A stretch of 64,000 bases of DNA from Massilia frigida. Lineage in GTDB: Bacteria; Pseudomonadota; Gammaproteobacteria; Burkholderiales; Burkholderiaceae_D. A model generated the notes under the pieces. The model ran no database searches and had not been told where the DNA came from. It saw nothing but the letters and a program-made list of their open reading frames with translations. Positions 27,906 through 36,126 of this stretch are shown here, in pieces. The stretch lies in NCBI RefSeq assembly GCF_011682175.1, contig NZ_WHJG01000016.1, forward strand, positions 1 through 64,000. The letters run 5' to 3'. The stretch's first letter is position 1. The number at the start of each line of letters is the position of its first letter. The position numbers and the translations under genes are program-made.

Positions 27906-28280
27906 ATGACATTGCCTAAAAAACCCGACGCCGCCCGCCTCGACAAGATCGTGGCCGAGGCCCGCAAGGCGGCGGAAACGCGCGAATCCGGCTACCGTGC
28001 GCGTTCCCTGAAGATGTATCCGTGGATTTGCGGGCGCTGCATGCGCGAGTTCACCAATGCGAACGTGTCGCAGCTGACCGTGCACCATCGCGACCACAAC
28101 CACGACAACAACCCGCCCGATGGCAGCAACTGGGAGCTGCTGTGCCTGTACTGCCACGACAACGAGCACTCGCGCTACCTGGAAGCGGACCGCGGCGCCG
28201 GGCTGCTGTCGGCCGAGGTGGCGCCGGCCACCCACAACCCGTTTGCGGCCCTTGCCGGGCTGATGAAGAAAAAGGATTGA
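27906..28280 (+). CDS. yajD: YajD-type HNH nuclease-family protein
   Basis: This is a 124-residue protein. The HNH motif with zinc-binding cysteine pairs is clear: WICGRCMREFTNANVSQLTV, HHRDHNHDNNPPDG, NWELLCLYCHDNEHS. The N-terminus (KKPDAARLDKIVAEARKAAE) and overall length fit the YajD family, which is widespread in Proteobacteria and whose physiological role is not settled. The tail (NPFAALAGLMKKK) is also typical. It appears to be monocistronic. Confidence 0.88.
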   Translation: MTLPKKPDAARLDKIVAEARKAAETRESGYRARSLKMYPWICGRCMREFTNANVSQLTVHHRDHNHDNNPPDGSNWELLCLYCHDNEHSRYLEADRGAGLLSAEVAPATHNPFAALAGLMKKKD

Positions 28281-28659
28281 TCCGGCGGCAGCGGCGTCGC
28301 TGCTGCTCAACAAGGACGGTGTGCCGGCGGCCGTGCCGGCATGGTTCTTCTTCCAGCACATGTCGACTGTCGCATGGGCGGCGCCATGGCTGCCCGCGTA
28401 TCCATCACCGCCATGCGCATTGAAACACGCGTGAGCGCATTCGCCGGGCGCGCAGCGCACCGGTTTCGCTGGCCCGGCGCCCATGGCCGCGGACTCAAGC
28501 GGTTCAAATTGTCACTTATCAACATTTCCCCCTCGCATGAGTGACTTGCGTCCATAAAGTTTCCCAATGAAAAGTTATATTTACCGGGTGTCAAGCTGAT
28601 GCCGGGTGCCGGCCGGCCCGGCCGCCCGCGACCCGTGTCGCCCTTTTCTTGGAGAACTC
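28281..28659. other. 379-base gap before the RTX gene
   Basis: I see no gene here. The right part (about 28505-28600) is AT-richer and probably holds the promoter of the RTX gene, but I cannot point to a convincing -35/-10 pair. Its end carries GGAGA just before the RTX start. Confidence 0.4.
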
Positions 28660-29595
28660 ATGACCACCACCGTACGCAGCCCTCTCGACGCCCTGTACGC
28701 GGGCGACCCGTTCGTGCTTTGGAACATGGACCAGAGCGTGGCCGTGTCCGCCGCCTTTGCCTCCCTGTCGCAGGCGTCGGCAGACGTCGACATGGAAGCC
28801 ATGATCCTGAGCGGGGACGATGGCGCCACCGCATACTGGTTCCTGCCGGAGGATGAATTGCTGTCCACCCTGTGGACGGGCGAGTACGACGGGGAAGGCA
28901 GCGCTTTCGAGGTAGTCATCGGCGTGCAGGCCAACGACATCCTGCACGGCCGCGAGGGCGCCGACCTGCTGTTCGGCCAGGATGGCGACGACCTGCTGCA
29001 GGATGTGCGCGGCAATAACCTGCTCGACGGTGGCGCCGGCGACGACCTGATCGAAGGGGCGGGGCAGAGCCTGTACGTCGGCGGGGCGGGCAACGACGAC
29101 ATCACCGCCTGGGGCGCCGATTTCACCATCGCCTTCAATCGCGGCGACGGCCTCGATACGGTGAACTTGTGCGCGCGTGGCATGGCCACCATCTCCCTGG
29201 GCGGCGGCATCGGCGAAACGGATGTGGCGCTGAGCCGCTCGGGCAGCGACCTGATGCTCATGACCGGCGCGGCCGAGGGCATGCTGCTGGCCGGCTGGTA
29301 CCAGCGTCCGGCGCCGGACAGCTTCCGGCTGCAGGTGATCGATGCCGGCCCGGCCGGCCCGGTCGTGCTCTACGACTTGGTGGCGCTGATCGCCGCATTT
29401 GATGCGATGCCGGATACATGGCATCCCGTCGCGCTGCTCGACCAGTTCCGCCTGGCGTCGGACGACAGTCCGGCCGGCGGCGCTCTTGCGCTGCTCTATG
29501 CAAGCGATCGCGGCGGCATCGGGATCACCGGCGCCAGCGCCGCACTCTGGTATGACGCCTTCGGCCACAGCGACAGCCTGGGCATGCTCTTGTGA
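28660..29595 (+). CDS. small RTX-type calcium-binding protein
   Basis: This 311-residue protein has a short block of RTX nonapeptide repeats at about residues 88-150: NDILHGREGADLLFGQDGDD, NNLLDGGAGDDLIEGAG and YVGGAGNDDITAWG. These bind calcium in proteins exported by type I secretion. The N-terminal 85 residues contain no enzymatic domain I know, and there is no cleavable signal peptide, as expected for type I substrates. The C-terminal 160 residues are beta-rich (LGGGIGETDVALSRSGSDLM, like RTX-flanking domains). ATG 28660 is chosen for its GGAGA site; the frame is open upstream to 28606. No transporter gene is nearby. Confidence 0.75.
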   Translation: MTTTVRSPLDALYAGDPFVLWNMDQSVAVSAAFASLSQASADVDMEAMILSGDDGATAYWFLPEDELLSTLWTGEYDGEGSAFEVVIGVQANDILHGREGADLLFGQDGDDLLQDVRGNNLLDGGAGDDLIEGAGQSLYVGGAGNDDITAWGADFTIAFNRGDGLDTVNLCARGMATISLGGGIGETDVALSRSGSDLMLMTGAAEGMLLAGWYQRPAPDSFRLQVIDAGPAGPVVLYDLVALIAAFDAMPDTWHPVALLDQFRLASDDSPAGGALALLYASDRGGIGITGASAALWYDAFGHSDSLGMLL

Positions 29596-29603
29596 ACGCC
29601 GAT

Positions 29604-29639
29604 GCGGCATCGTGCGGCCGGGCTGGCGCACGATGCCGC
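29604..29639. terminator. bidirectional hairpin between convergent genes
   Basis: GCGGCATCGTGCG (29604-29616) and CGCACGATGCCGC (29627-29639) form a perfect 13-bp stem with a ten-base loop, between the RTX gene stop and the convergent membrane-protein gene stop. There is no T-run on either side. Confidence 0.6.
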
Positions 29640-29653
29640 GCGCATGCCCGGTC

Positions 29654-30070
29654 TCAGCGCACGCTGGCCGACCACGGCGTGCCCGGCGCCCGCACATATT
29701 CACGCGCGATGTAGCCCCACGGCAGTACCAGCGGCACCAGCACGATGCCGAGGACGCAGGCGAACAGGGTCTCGGCGGCATACGCGTCCAGGCCCGGTCC
29801 CATCCACATCGGCAGGGCGAAGGCGACGACCCAGATGATCTTCCAGGCCAGCTCGAACAGCAGCAGCGGCAGCATGCGCAGCGGATAGCGCAATCCCAGC
29901 AGCGACAGCAGGCATAGCGCTCCGAGCAGCGAGCGCACCACGCTGCCGGCATTGGCCGTCACGGCCGGCGGGGCGATGATGGTGGGCCACATGGTCAGGC
30001 CCAGCCCCACCACCAGCAGCAGGTACATCGCTCTTAACAGGGACAGTCTCAGGGTACTCATGTCGTTCAT
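29654..30070 (-). CDS. small four-helix membrane protein
   Basis: This is a 138-residue inner-membrane protein with about four hydrophobic helices (ending near LGLTMWP, SLLGLRYP, VAFALPMWMG and LPWGYIARE). I recognise no catalytic motif or named family with confidence. It resembles short membrane proteins that accompany DUF4386-type proteins. AGGAG seven bases before the ATG supports the start. It is the last gene of an ArsR-led operon, 27 bases after the DUF4386 gene. Confidence 0.65.
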   Translation of the reverse strand: MNDMSTLRLSLLRAMYLLLVVGLGLTMWPTIIAPPAVTANAGSVVRSLLGALCLLSLLGLRYPLRMLPLLLFELAWKIIWVVAFALPMWMGPGLDAYAAETLFACVLGIVLVPLVLPWGYIAREYVRAPGTPWSASVR

Positions 30071-30097
30071 GGTGCGGCTCCTTGTGGTGTGCTACGG

Positions 30098-30850
30098 TCA
30101 GTGAAAGGTGAGTGATGGCGACGGCGCGGCGCTGCGCTCCCACGCCGCAATGTCGAGGCCCTTGAACAGCAGGCACAGGCAGAACGCGCTCTCGCCGAGG
30201 AAAGATGGCACCAGGATCGCCGGGAACAGCGTGCCGTGCAGGGCAGGGGAGAGCACCATGATGAAGGTGTTGAGCAGGTAGCACAGGCCGGCGAGCTGCA
30301 TCAGCGCCCCGACCGGGGCCGGGAAATAGCCGGATCTGCGGATCAGGTGGCCGACGATCAGGCACTCTGCCCCGAAGAACATCAGCGCCACCGCGAACGC
30401 ATACGAGTGGCCGACAATTGCCAGGTAAGCCGTCGCCTGCGCCTGCTGCATATCGATGCCGAGGTGGGCGCCGGCCAGCAGCGGGGTCAGGGCGCCTTGC
30501 AGTTGCAGGGCGCTGACGCTTTCGACCGCCAGCGACACCAGCGCAAAGAACATGGCCAGCAGGGTCAGGTTGCGGTTCACCGGACGCAGCAGCACATACC
30601 AGGCCAGCGACAAGCCGACCGCGCACAGCAGCAGCAATAACTGGCCGGCGATGCCGACGCGCCACAGCCATTCCGACGCCACGATGCGCTGGGCTGTCTC
30701 GGCCGCGTTGCCGGCCACCACCAGGCTGTTGCGGATCAGCGTCTCGCCCAGCAGCCCGATGACGATGATGACGAGGTACAGCGCGCCGGCGATGCGCGCA
30801 CAGCGCTGCGCATCCTTGCCGCCGAGTTCAATTCCTTGCTGGTACGGCAT
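30098..30850 (-). CDS. DUF4386-family membrane protein
   Basis: This 250-residue polytopic membrane protein has about six helices. The start 'KDAQRCARIAGALYLVIIVI-GLLGE' and the later 'YVLLRPVNRNLTLLAMFFAL' and 'LVSLAVESVSALQ' are characteristic of DUF4386 proteins, whose function is unknown. It lies between an 85-residue membrane/coiled-coil gene and a second membrane-protein gene in an operon headed by an ArsR-type regulator. That suggests an inducible membrane response, but the signal is not known. Confidence 0.8.
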   Translation of the reverse strand: MPYQQGIELGGKDAQRCARIAGALYLVIIVIGLLGETLIRNSLVVAGNAAETAQRIVASEWLWRVGIAGQLLLLLCAVGLSLAWYVLLRPVNRNLTLLAMFFALVSLAVESVSALQLQGALTPLLAGAHLGIDMQQAQATAYLAIVGHSYAFAVALMFFGAECLIVGHLIRRSGYFPAPVGALMQLAGLCYLLNTFIMVLSPALHGTLFPAILVPSFLGESAFCLCLLFKGLDIAAWERSAAPSPSLTFH

Positions 30851-30891
30851 GGTGTTCTCCCTGGTGAGATGATCGAATCGGCGGTCGCCGC

Positions 30892-31149
30892 TTACTCGAC
30901 GTCGCGCAGCATTTTCTCGATGGCGGCCACGCGCGTTTTCAGCTCCGCCAGGTTGCCGTTGATGACCGCCAGCGCGGCGGCGGTTTCGGTCTGGGCCGCG
31001 GCTGCCTGCGCCGCGAGCTGGCGGTATGCGTCGTCGCTCGTCAGGCGCGCTTTGGCCTGCTGGATGGCGGCGACATACTTCATGCCGAAAATGAGCAGGA
31101 CGGTGACCAGCGGCAGGCCGATGGTGATCAAAAAAACGTGTTCGGACAT
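30892..31149 (-). CDS. small membrane-anchored coiled-coil protein
   Basis: This is an 85-residue protein with one N-terminal transmembrane helix (VFLITIGLPLVTVLLIFGMK) and a helical, alanine-rich tail with heptads (LAELKTRVAAIEKMLRDVE) that looks like a coiled coil. The function is unknown. It starts nine bases after the ArsR stop and is clearly in the same operon. Its size and layout resemble PspB-like or LapA-like small membrane proteins, but I would not assign either name. Confidence 0.65.
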   Translation of the reverse strand: MSEHVFLITIGLPLVTVLLIFGMKYVAAIQQAKARLTSDDAYRQLAAQAAAAQTETAAALAVINGNLAELKTRVAAIEKMLRDVE

Positions 31150-31158
31150 GGTGTTGGC

Positions 31159-31491
31159 CTATTTCTCAAGGTTGGTGGTAAGGGACTTCACTGCCTCGGC
31201 AATCGCCTCGGGCGTCAGCGCCACGGCGAAAGCGGCCGCTTCAAAATAATTGAGCGCCTTGCCATCGTGCGACAGTTCGAGGCGGCTGGTAACGAGGCCG
31301 GCTTGTTCGAGTTTCTGGAGATGCAGGTGCAGCAGCGGCCGGCTGATGCCAATGTCGCGGGCAAGCTGGCTGACGTAATTGCGTCCGCCCGCTGCCAGGG
31401 CCGCAATGATGCGCAGCCTGTGCGGATTGGCAAGTGCCGACAGGATCGCCAGCAACTGGTCTCCGTCGATTGATGGTTTATTTTCTTTCAC
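31159..31491 (-). CDS. ArsR-family winged-helix regulator
   Basis: This is a 110-residue transcription regulator. The winged-helix domain is plain: ILSALANPHRLRIIAALAAG, YVSQLARDIGISRPLLHLHL (recognition helix), QKLEQAGLVTSRLELSHDGK. It has no CxC metal-binding pair in the helix, so it is unlikely to be a classical arsenic/metal sensor. The tail (AFAVALTPEAIAEAVKSL) may dimerise. GTG 31491 is preferred because conserved sequence begins there; the frame is open to 31608, but the extra residues look random. It heads an operon with three small membrane proteins and probably regulates it through the palindrome at its start codon. Confidence 0.8.
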   Translation of the reverse strand: MKENKPSIDGDQLLAILSALANPHRLRIIAALAAGGRNYVSQLARDIGISRPLLHLHLQKLEQAGLVTSRLELSHDGKALNYFEAAAFAVALTPEAIAEAVKSLTTNLEK

Positions 31492-31521
31492 CTGTAAAGA
31501 ATATCTGACACATGACAGGTG
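31489..31521. promoter_or_regulatory. inverted repeat at the ArsR start, candidate operator
   Basis: CACCTGT (31489-31495) and ACAGGTG (31515-31521) are perfect 7-base arms 19 bases apart, overlapping the proposed GTG and the leader. Position and symmetry fit autorepression by an ArsR dimer. The rest of the 377-base gap up to 31868 shows no gene. Confidence 0.4.
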
Positions 31522-31868
31522 GTCAAGCGAATTTTTCGGCGGCTGTGTACTGCGCCGGGAGGGCAACGCCCCTGCCGGGCGCGGCGCGACTCTGATAGAC
31601 TGCGGCAACTGTTGTGTTTGTCTTGAACCAGCCCGCCGTAACGCCGATGTCAGCTCCCCTGGAACGCTGAACCGGGTCAGACGGCCCGCGTGCGGCTGGG
31701 TCGATGTGCAAACGCGGCAAAAGTACCGTTTCCAAGCGCTGCCGCCGGGCAGGTCGAGCAGAACTTGTCGAGGTGCGCGTCATTGCCCGGCTCCCGTCCG
31801 GAGCCTTCCTTGTCTTGTCCCTGTTCGCGCATCCGGCGGCATTGATCCGCCATTTTCACAGGGATGCC

Positions 31869-32987
31869 ATGTCTTACCTCCAAACACTCGACACTGTTGT
31901 CACCACCATCGTCCTGCCGGCCGCGCCGGCCACCGACCGCGATGCCGTGTTTCCGCGCGCCGCCATCGATGCGCTGGGCCAGGCCGGCCTGCTCGGCCTT
32001 GTCAGCAGCAAGGACGTGGGCGGCATGGGCCTGGGCCTGCCCGAGGCCGCGCAGCTGATCGAGCGCCTGGCCAAGGCTTGCCCGTCGACGGCGATGATCG
32101 TCTGCATGCACCTGTGCGCGGCCACCGTGCTGGAAAAATTCGCTGGCGAGACCGTGCGCCGCGACGTCGCCGGCGGGCGTCACCTGAGCACCCTGGCCTG
32201 GTCCGACAGCGGCTCGCGCAGCCACTTCTGGGCACCGGTCGGCACGGCGCGCCAGGAGGGTGACCACATCGTCATCGATGGCAGCAAATCGATGGTCACC
32301 GCCGCCGGCGAAGCCGATTCGTACGTCTGGTCGACCGCGCCGGTCGCATTGGCGGGCGCCAGCACCCTGTGGCTGGTCGACAGCAAGAGCGCCGGCCTGA
32401 GCGAACCGAAAGCGTTCGACGGCATGGGCTTGCGCGGCAACCGTTCCTCGCCACTGAGCGCCACGGGCGTGCGGGTCGCGCCGGCCGCCATGCTGGGCGT
32501 CGACGGCGGCGGCTTCGACATCATGATCGGCGCCGTTCTGCCGGTGTTTTCGACCCTGATCGCCTCGTCCTCGCTGGGCCAGATGGACGCCGTGCTGGAA
32601 GCGGCATGCGCGCACGCCGCCGGCAGCAAATTGGAACACCTGGGCAGTTCGCTGGCCGAACTGCCGACCATCCGCGCCTACCTGGCGCGTGCCCGCATCC
32701 AGGCCGACATGGTGCGCACCCTGCGCGACGACACGCTCGCCGCGCTGGCGGCCAACCGTCCGGACGCCATGCTGCGCGTGATGCAGGTCAAGGCGGCAGC
32801 GGCCGAAGCGGCACTGGAAGTGACCGACAGCGCCATGCGCGTGTGCGGCGGCGCGGCCTTCCGCAAGGATGTCGGCATCGAACGCTACTTCCGCGACGCG
32901 CGTGCCGCCTCGGTCATGGCGCCGACCTCCGACGTGCTGTTCGACTTCATCGGCAAGGCCGTCTGCGGCATGCCGGTATTCGGTTAA
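31869..32987 (+). CDS. acyl-CoA dehydrogenase-family flavoprotein
   Basis: This is a 372-residue protein of the acyl-CoA dehydrogenase fold. The N-terminal helical domain contains AAIDALGQAGLLGLVSSKDV and GGMGLGLPEAAQLIERLAKA. The middle beta domain follows (HIVIDGSKSMVTAAGEADSY). The C-terminal helices end in VCGGAAFRKDVGIERYFRDA, the usual FAD-contacting region. The CoA-site features are weak, and members of this fold also act as flavin monooxygenases (DszC or SfnC type), so dehydrogenation of a CoA ester should not be assumed. It is the first of three tightly packed genes; the next starts ten bases after its stop. Confidence 0.82.
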   Translation: MSYLQTLDTVVTTIVLPAAPATDRDAVFPRAAIDALGQAGLLGLVSSKDVGGMGLGLPEAAQLIERLAKACPSTAMIVCMHLCAATVLEKFAGETVRRDVAGGRHLSTLAWSDSGSRSHFWAPVGTARQEGDHIVIDGSKSMVTAAGEADSYVWSTAPVALAGASTLWLVDSKSAGLSEPKAFDGMGLRGNRSSPLSATGVRVAPAAMLGVDGGGFDIMIGAVLPVFSTLIASSSLGQMDAVLEAACAHAAGSKLEHLGSSLAELPTIRAYLARARIQADMVRTLRDDTLAALAANRPDAMLRVMQVKAAAAEAALEVTDSAMRVCGGAAFRKDVGIERYFRDARAASVMAPTSDVLFDFIGKAVCGMPVFG

Positions 32988-32997
32988 GGGGCGCGCG

Positions 32998-33852
32998 ATG
33001 AACACACCATTGATGATGGGCGCGGTGGCCTACGCACCGAAAGTCGTGACGATCTGGGAAGGCTTCAAGGAGTACTTCCGGCGCCATGACTTTGAATTCG
33101 ATTACATCCTGTACTCCAACTACGAGCGCCAGGTCGAAGCGCAGTTCGACGGCAGCATTGCGCTGGCGTGGAATTCACCGCTGGCCTGGGTGCGGGCCGA
33201 GCGCATGGCGCGCGCACGCGGCAAGCAAGTGACGGCATTGGCCATGCGCGACAGCGATTGCGACCTGAGCTCGGTGCTGGTCGCGCGCGCCGCGCCGCTG
33301 GTGACGCTGGAACAGCTCAAGGGCAAGACGATCGGCTTCGGCGCCATCGACTCGCCGCAGGCGCACCTGATTCCGCTCGACCTGCTGCGCCAGCACGGCA
33401 TGCTGGCCGGGCGCGATTACACGGCGCGCCGCTTCGACGTCCTGGGCGGCAAGCACGGCGACCATATCGGCGGCGAACGCGATGCCGCGCTGGCCCTGAT
33501 GGCCGGCGAGATCGACGCCGCCTGGATGATCGACAGTAACCACATGGCCTTCTCGCGCGAAGGCGTGCTGCCGGCCGGCGCTACCGCGATCCTGGCGCGC
33601 ACGGCGCCGTTCGACCATTGCAATTTCACGGTCAGCCCCGGCGCCCCGACGGAAAAAATCGCGCGCTTCGGCGAACTGCTGCTGGCCATGAGCTGGGACG
33701 ATCCGGACGTGCGTCCGCTGCTCGAACTGGAAGGCTTGAAGACCTGGCTGCCGGGGCGCGTGAGCGGCTACGACGCGCTGGTGCGCGCGGTGGACGACGA
33801 GCGCTTCTACGATGCGGAAGGGAAGATCCTTGCAGCCGACTATCGATATTGA
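32998..33852 (+). CDS. PhnD/SsuA/transferrin-like substrate-binding protein without signal peptide
   Basis: This is a 284-residue periplasmic-binding-protein fold. It carries the family features GFKEYFRRHDFEFDYILYSN, IALAWNSPLAWVRAERMARA, TLEQLKGKTIGFGAIDSPQA and GEIDAAWMIDSNHMAF. PhnD/SsuA homologues normally bind phosphonates or sulfonates for ABC transport, but this one begins directly with MNTPLMMGAVAYAPKVVTIW and has no signal peptide, and no transporter genes are nearby. It may therefore be a cytoplasmic enzyme or a carrier in the three-gene cassette. The next gene overlaps its 3' end. Confidence 0.78.
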   Translation: MNTPLMMGAVAYAPKVVTIWEGFKEYFRRHDFEFDYILYSNYERQVEAQFDGSIALAWNSPLAWVRAERMARARGKQVTALAMRDSDCDLSSVLVARAAPLVTLEQLKGKTIGFGAIDSPQAHLIPLDLLRQHGMLAGRDYTARRFDVLGGKHGDHIGGERDAALALMAGEIDAAWMIDSNHMAFSREGVLPAGATAILARTAPFDHCNFTVSPGAPTEKIARFGELLLAMSWDDPDVRPLLELEGLKTWLPGRVSGYDALVRAVDDERFYDAEGKILAADYRY

Positions 33853-35032
33853 GCATCTCGGCTTCGACGCCGGCGCCCATCTGCTGGTCAAGCATGGCTT
33901 GCAGCAGCTGGCGCCGGGCGAGGCGCTGGCCGTCACCGGCAGCGGCGCGGGCTGGGACGGCCAGTTGACGGCCTGGTGCCGCAGCCAGGGGCACCCGTGC
34001 GCGGCGCTTGAGGTGGACGGGCGCAGATTGGTGCGCGTGACGCGCGGCGGCGCTGAAGCGGGCCGCTGGCGCGCGGCGCTGCACAGCGGCCACGCCGATC
34101 CGCGCGTGGAAGGCGCCATCGCCGCGCAGGCCAAGGCCCAGTGGGGCCTGGCGGCACGCGGCGCGACGGTGGAGGCGGGTTCGCCGGCCATGCAGTTCCG
34201 CCTCGACCAGAAGGAGGAAGTGTGGGCCGAGCGCGCCGCCGACCTGTACGCGCAGGCCGCGGCGGCGCAGTGGGACCCGGAGACGGCGATCGACTGGAAC
34301 GCCGAATTCACCTTGCCCGACATGGTCGAAGACGCAGTGGTGCAGGTGCTGACCTACATGATCGAAAACGAGGTGGCGGCGCTGGTGGTGCCGGCGCGCT
34401 TTCTGGGGCAGGTGCATCCACATTTCCGCGAAGTGCAGGCGGTGCTGGCGATCCAGGTGGCTGACGAAGCGCGCCACATCGAGGTGTTCACGCGCCGCGT
34501 GCGCCTCAAGGGCCGCGAGCCGGGCCTGTCGACGGCGGGCGGACAAAGCTCGCTCAAGACGCTGCTCGACGAGCAGGATTTTTCGGTGGCCGAATTTTTG
34601 CTGTCGGTACTGGGGGAGGGGACCTTCGTCAGCCTGCTGCATTTTCTGCATGCGTACGCGCCCGATCCGGTCACGCGCCAGATCGCACGCCTGGCCGCGC
34701 GCGACGAAGCGCGCCATGTCGCCTTCGGCATGACGCACCTGGCGGCGCGGCTGGAACGCGAGCCAGCCTTTCGCACGCGCCTGGCCCATGCGGTCCAGTC
34801 ACGCAACGATGCGCTGGCGGCCAGCTCGGGCTTGAACGAGGAAGTGTTCGATGCGCTGATCCTGCTGGCGGCGGGCGCAATGACGCCAGCGGCGGTTGCG
34901 GCCGGCTACCTGCGCGTGCAGCAGCTGATGGTGGACATGGCCGAAGGGCGCCAGTCGCGCCTGGAGCGGCTGGGTTTTTCAAAAGCCGAGGCGCAGCAGT
35001 TGTCGGCCCTGCATACGCGTAATTTCATGTAG
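33830..35032 (+). CDS. TusA-like / ferritin-like di-iron fusion protein
   Basis: This is a ~400-residue two-domain protein. Residues ~1-75 resemble a TusA (sulfur-carrier) fold: IDIEHLGFDAGAHLLVKHGL and LAPGEALAVTG, but the catalytic CPxP cysteine is absent. Residues ~150-345 form a ferritin-like helical bundle with paired metal-ligand motifs: ENEVAALVVPARF with DEARHIEVF, and GEGTFVSLLHF with RDEARHVAFG. These fit a di-iron oxygenase or oxidase centre. TTG 33830 is proposed as start because GGGAAG lies just upstream; ATG 33812 is the alternative. Either start overlaps the PhnD-like gene, so the cassette is co-translated. The substrate is unknown. Confidence 0.72.
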   Translation: MQPTIDIEHLGFDAGAHLLVKHGLQQLAPGEALAVTGSGAGWDGQLTAWCRSQGHPCAALEVDGRRLVRVTRGGAEAGRWRAALHSGHADPRVEGAIAAQAKAQWGLAARGATVEAGSPAMQFRLDQKEEVWAERAADLYAQAAAAQWDPETAIDWNAEFTLPDMVEDAVVQVLTYMIENEVAALVVPARFLGQVHPHFREVQAVLAIQVADEARHIEVFTRRVRLKGREPGLSTAGGQSSLKTLLDEQDFSVAEFLLSVLGEGTFVSLLHFLHAYAPDPVTRQIARLAARDEARHVAFGMTHLAARLEREPAFRTRLAHAVQSRNDALAASSGLNEEVFDALILLAAGAMTPAAVAAGYLRVQQLMVDMAEGRQSRLERLGFSKAEAQQLSALHTRNFM

Positions 35033-35106
35033 CGTCAGCAGAAATAGGATGATCTCGGCAGCAACGTGGTGTCCTCGCCTGCGGCCGGCTTGTACTGGAT
35101 GACAGC

Positions 35107-35487
35107 ATGAACGTTGATGTTCTTGTCCGGATCGACCGTTTTGTCGATGACCACCAGCCCGGCTGGGTTGAGTGCAGTTTGCTTGACGCGGACGGAAGCC
35201 GCCACGTCGTTGTCGAAAAAGGGCCGGTCGTCTGCGCCGACCCTCTCTGGGCGGATAGCCATTACCCGCAGCCTGGTACGATTCTTTGCACGCTTGAGAC
35301 AGAGTGGATCGATGAACGCGGCCGGCGCCTGGCGCAAATCGATACCGGCTTACCCTGGTGCGTGACATCGACGACGGGACAGTCGCGCTTTGCCGTGCTG
35401 GCGGAACAGATCGCATCGCGGCCCGCAAGGCGAGCAGGGGAGCACGATGAACCGAACCAGCTGCTGGCCGGCACAGACTCCGGCTGA
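35107..35487 (+). CDS. hypothetical protein (126 aa)
   Basis: This is a soluble protein of unknown function. The sequence is well-behaved and non-random: MNVDVLVRIDRFVDDHQPGW, VECSLLDADGSRHVVVEKGP, and ILCTLETEWIDERGRRLAQI read as a compact beta-rich domain of about 105 residues followed by a variable tail. I recall similar small proteins in beta-proteobacterial genomes without an assigned role. It has no signal peptide. It is followed 31 bases later by another small gene and may form a pair with it. Confidence 0.6.
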   Translation: MNVDVLVRIDRFVDDHQPGWVECSLLDADGSRHVVVEKGPVVCADPLWADSHYPQPGTILCTLETEWIDERGRRLAQIDTGLPWCVTSTTGQSRFAVLAEQIASRPARRAGEHDEPNQLLAGTDSG

Positions 35488-35518
35488 GCCCGGATAGTGC
35501 ATCTGACATGGATGGAAA

Positions 35519-35935
35519 ATGGCATTGGAAGAGCTACTTCAAGAACTCAACCGTGGCGGCGGGTGGGACTGGTGCATCCGGTCCTTTGATGGCTGCTCGC
35601 TGAGCCTTTCGGCAGGAAGTTCGTCGTCGTACGCGCAGCACGTGGTTGCGTTTCACGGCGTCTGCTACCTCGCATGCCCCACCGAGTTCAGCCACCCCAC
35701 GTTTCGCGTTGCCAGCACGGCTGAGCGCCTTTCACTGAGCGCGCAGGTGGCAGTCGACGAGGACGACACGGTGGTTGCCATCGATGCCGACAGCTCGGTT
35801 GGGATGGAACCGCTGACGTTTTTTATCGTTGCCACGTCGGCGACACTTGCCGCAGCCGGAGGCGTAGCGACGACGCGTGCCGCCCTGGTCGGCGCAAAAG
35901 CCTGGCCTTATCGCGCCAACAGCGTTGGGAAGTGA
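35519..35935 (+). CDS. hypothetical protein with a chimeric C-terminus (138 aa)
   Basis: The first ~105 residues look like an intact small domain (GGGWDWCIRSFDGCSLSLSA, VVAFHGVCYLACPTEFSHPT, DDTVVAIDADSSVGMEPLTF) of unknown function. The last ~15 residues (LVGAKAWPYRANS) are nearly identical, in protein and DNA, to the middle of the broken gene at 37563-38456 (LVGAKA-stop-PYRANS). The tail therefore seems to have been joined on by recombination, and the original C-terminus may be missing. It matters as a reference, because it shows TGG (Trp) where the broken gene has TAG. Confidence 0.5.
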   Translation: MALEELLQELNRGGGWDWCIRSFDGCSLSLSAGSSSSYAQHVVAFHGVCYLACPTEFSHPTFRVASTAERLSLSAQVAVDEDDTVVAIDADSSVGMEPLTFFIVATSATLAAAGGVATTRAALVGAKAWPYRANSVGK

Positions 35936-36126
35936 CGGCGCTGGCCATGCGCGACCAGGAAGTGGGTGCATCGACCAGACACGCCACGCGCCGGCCGCGT
36001 GGCAGCTGTAGCGCAGCGCGGGAAAATGCTGGCAATCGTGCATTTTTGGCAGTATTAACTGGTAAGCTTGCCTGGGCAGGTGCATCCGCCCTGCCTTGAA
36101 GTCGATGACTCTTGGGGAGAATTCCG

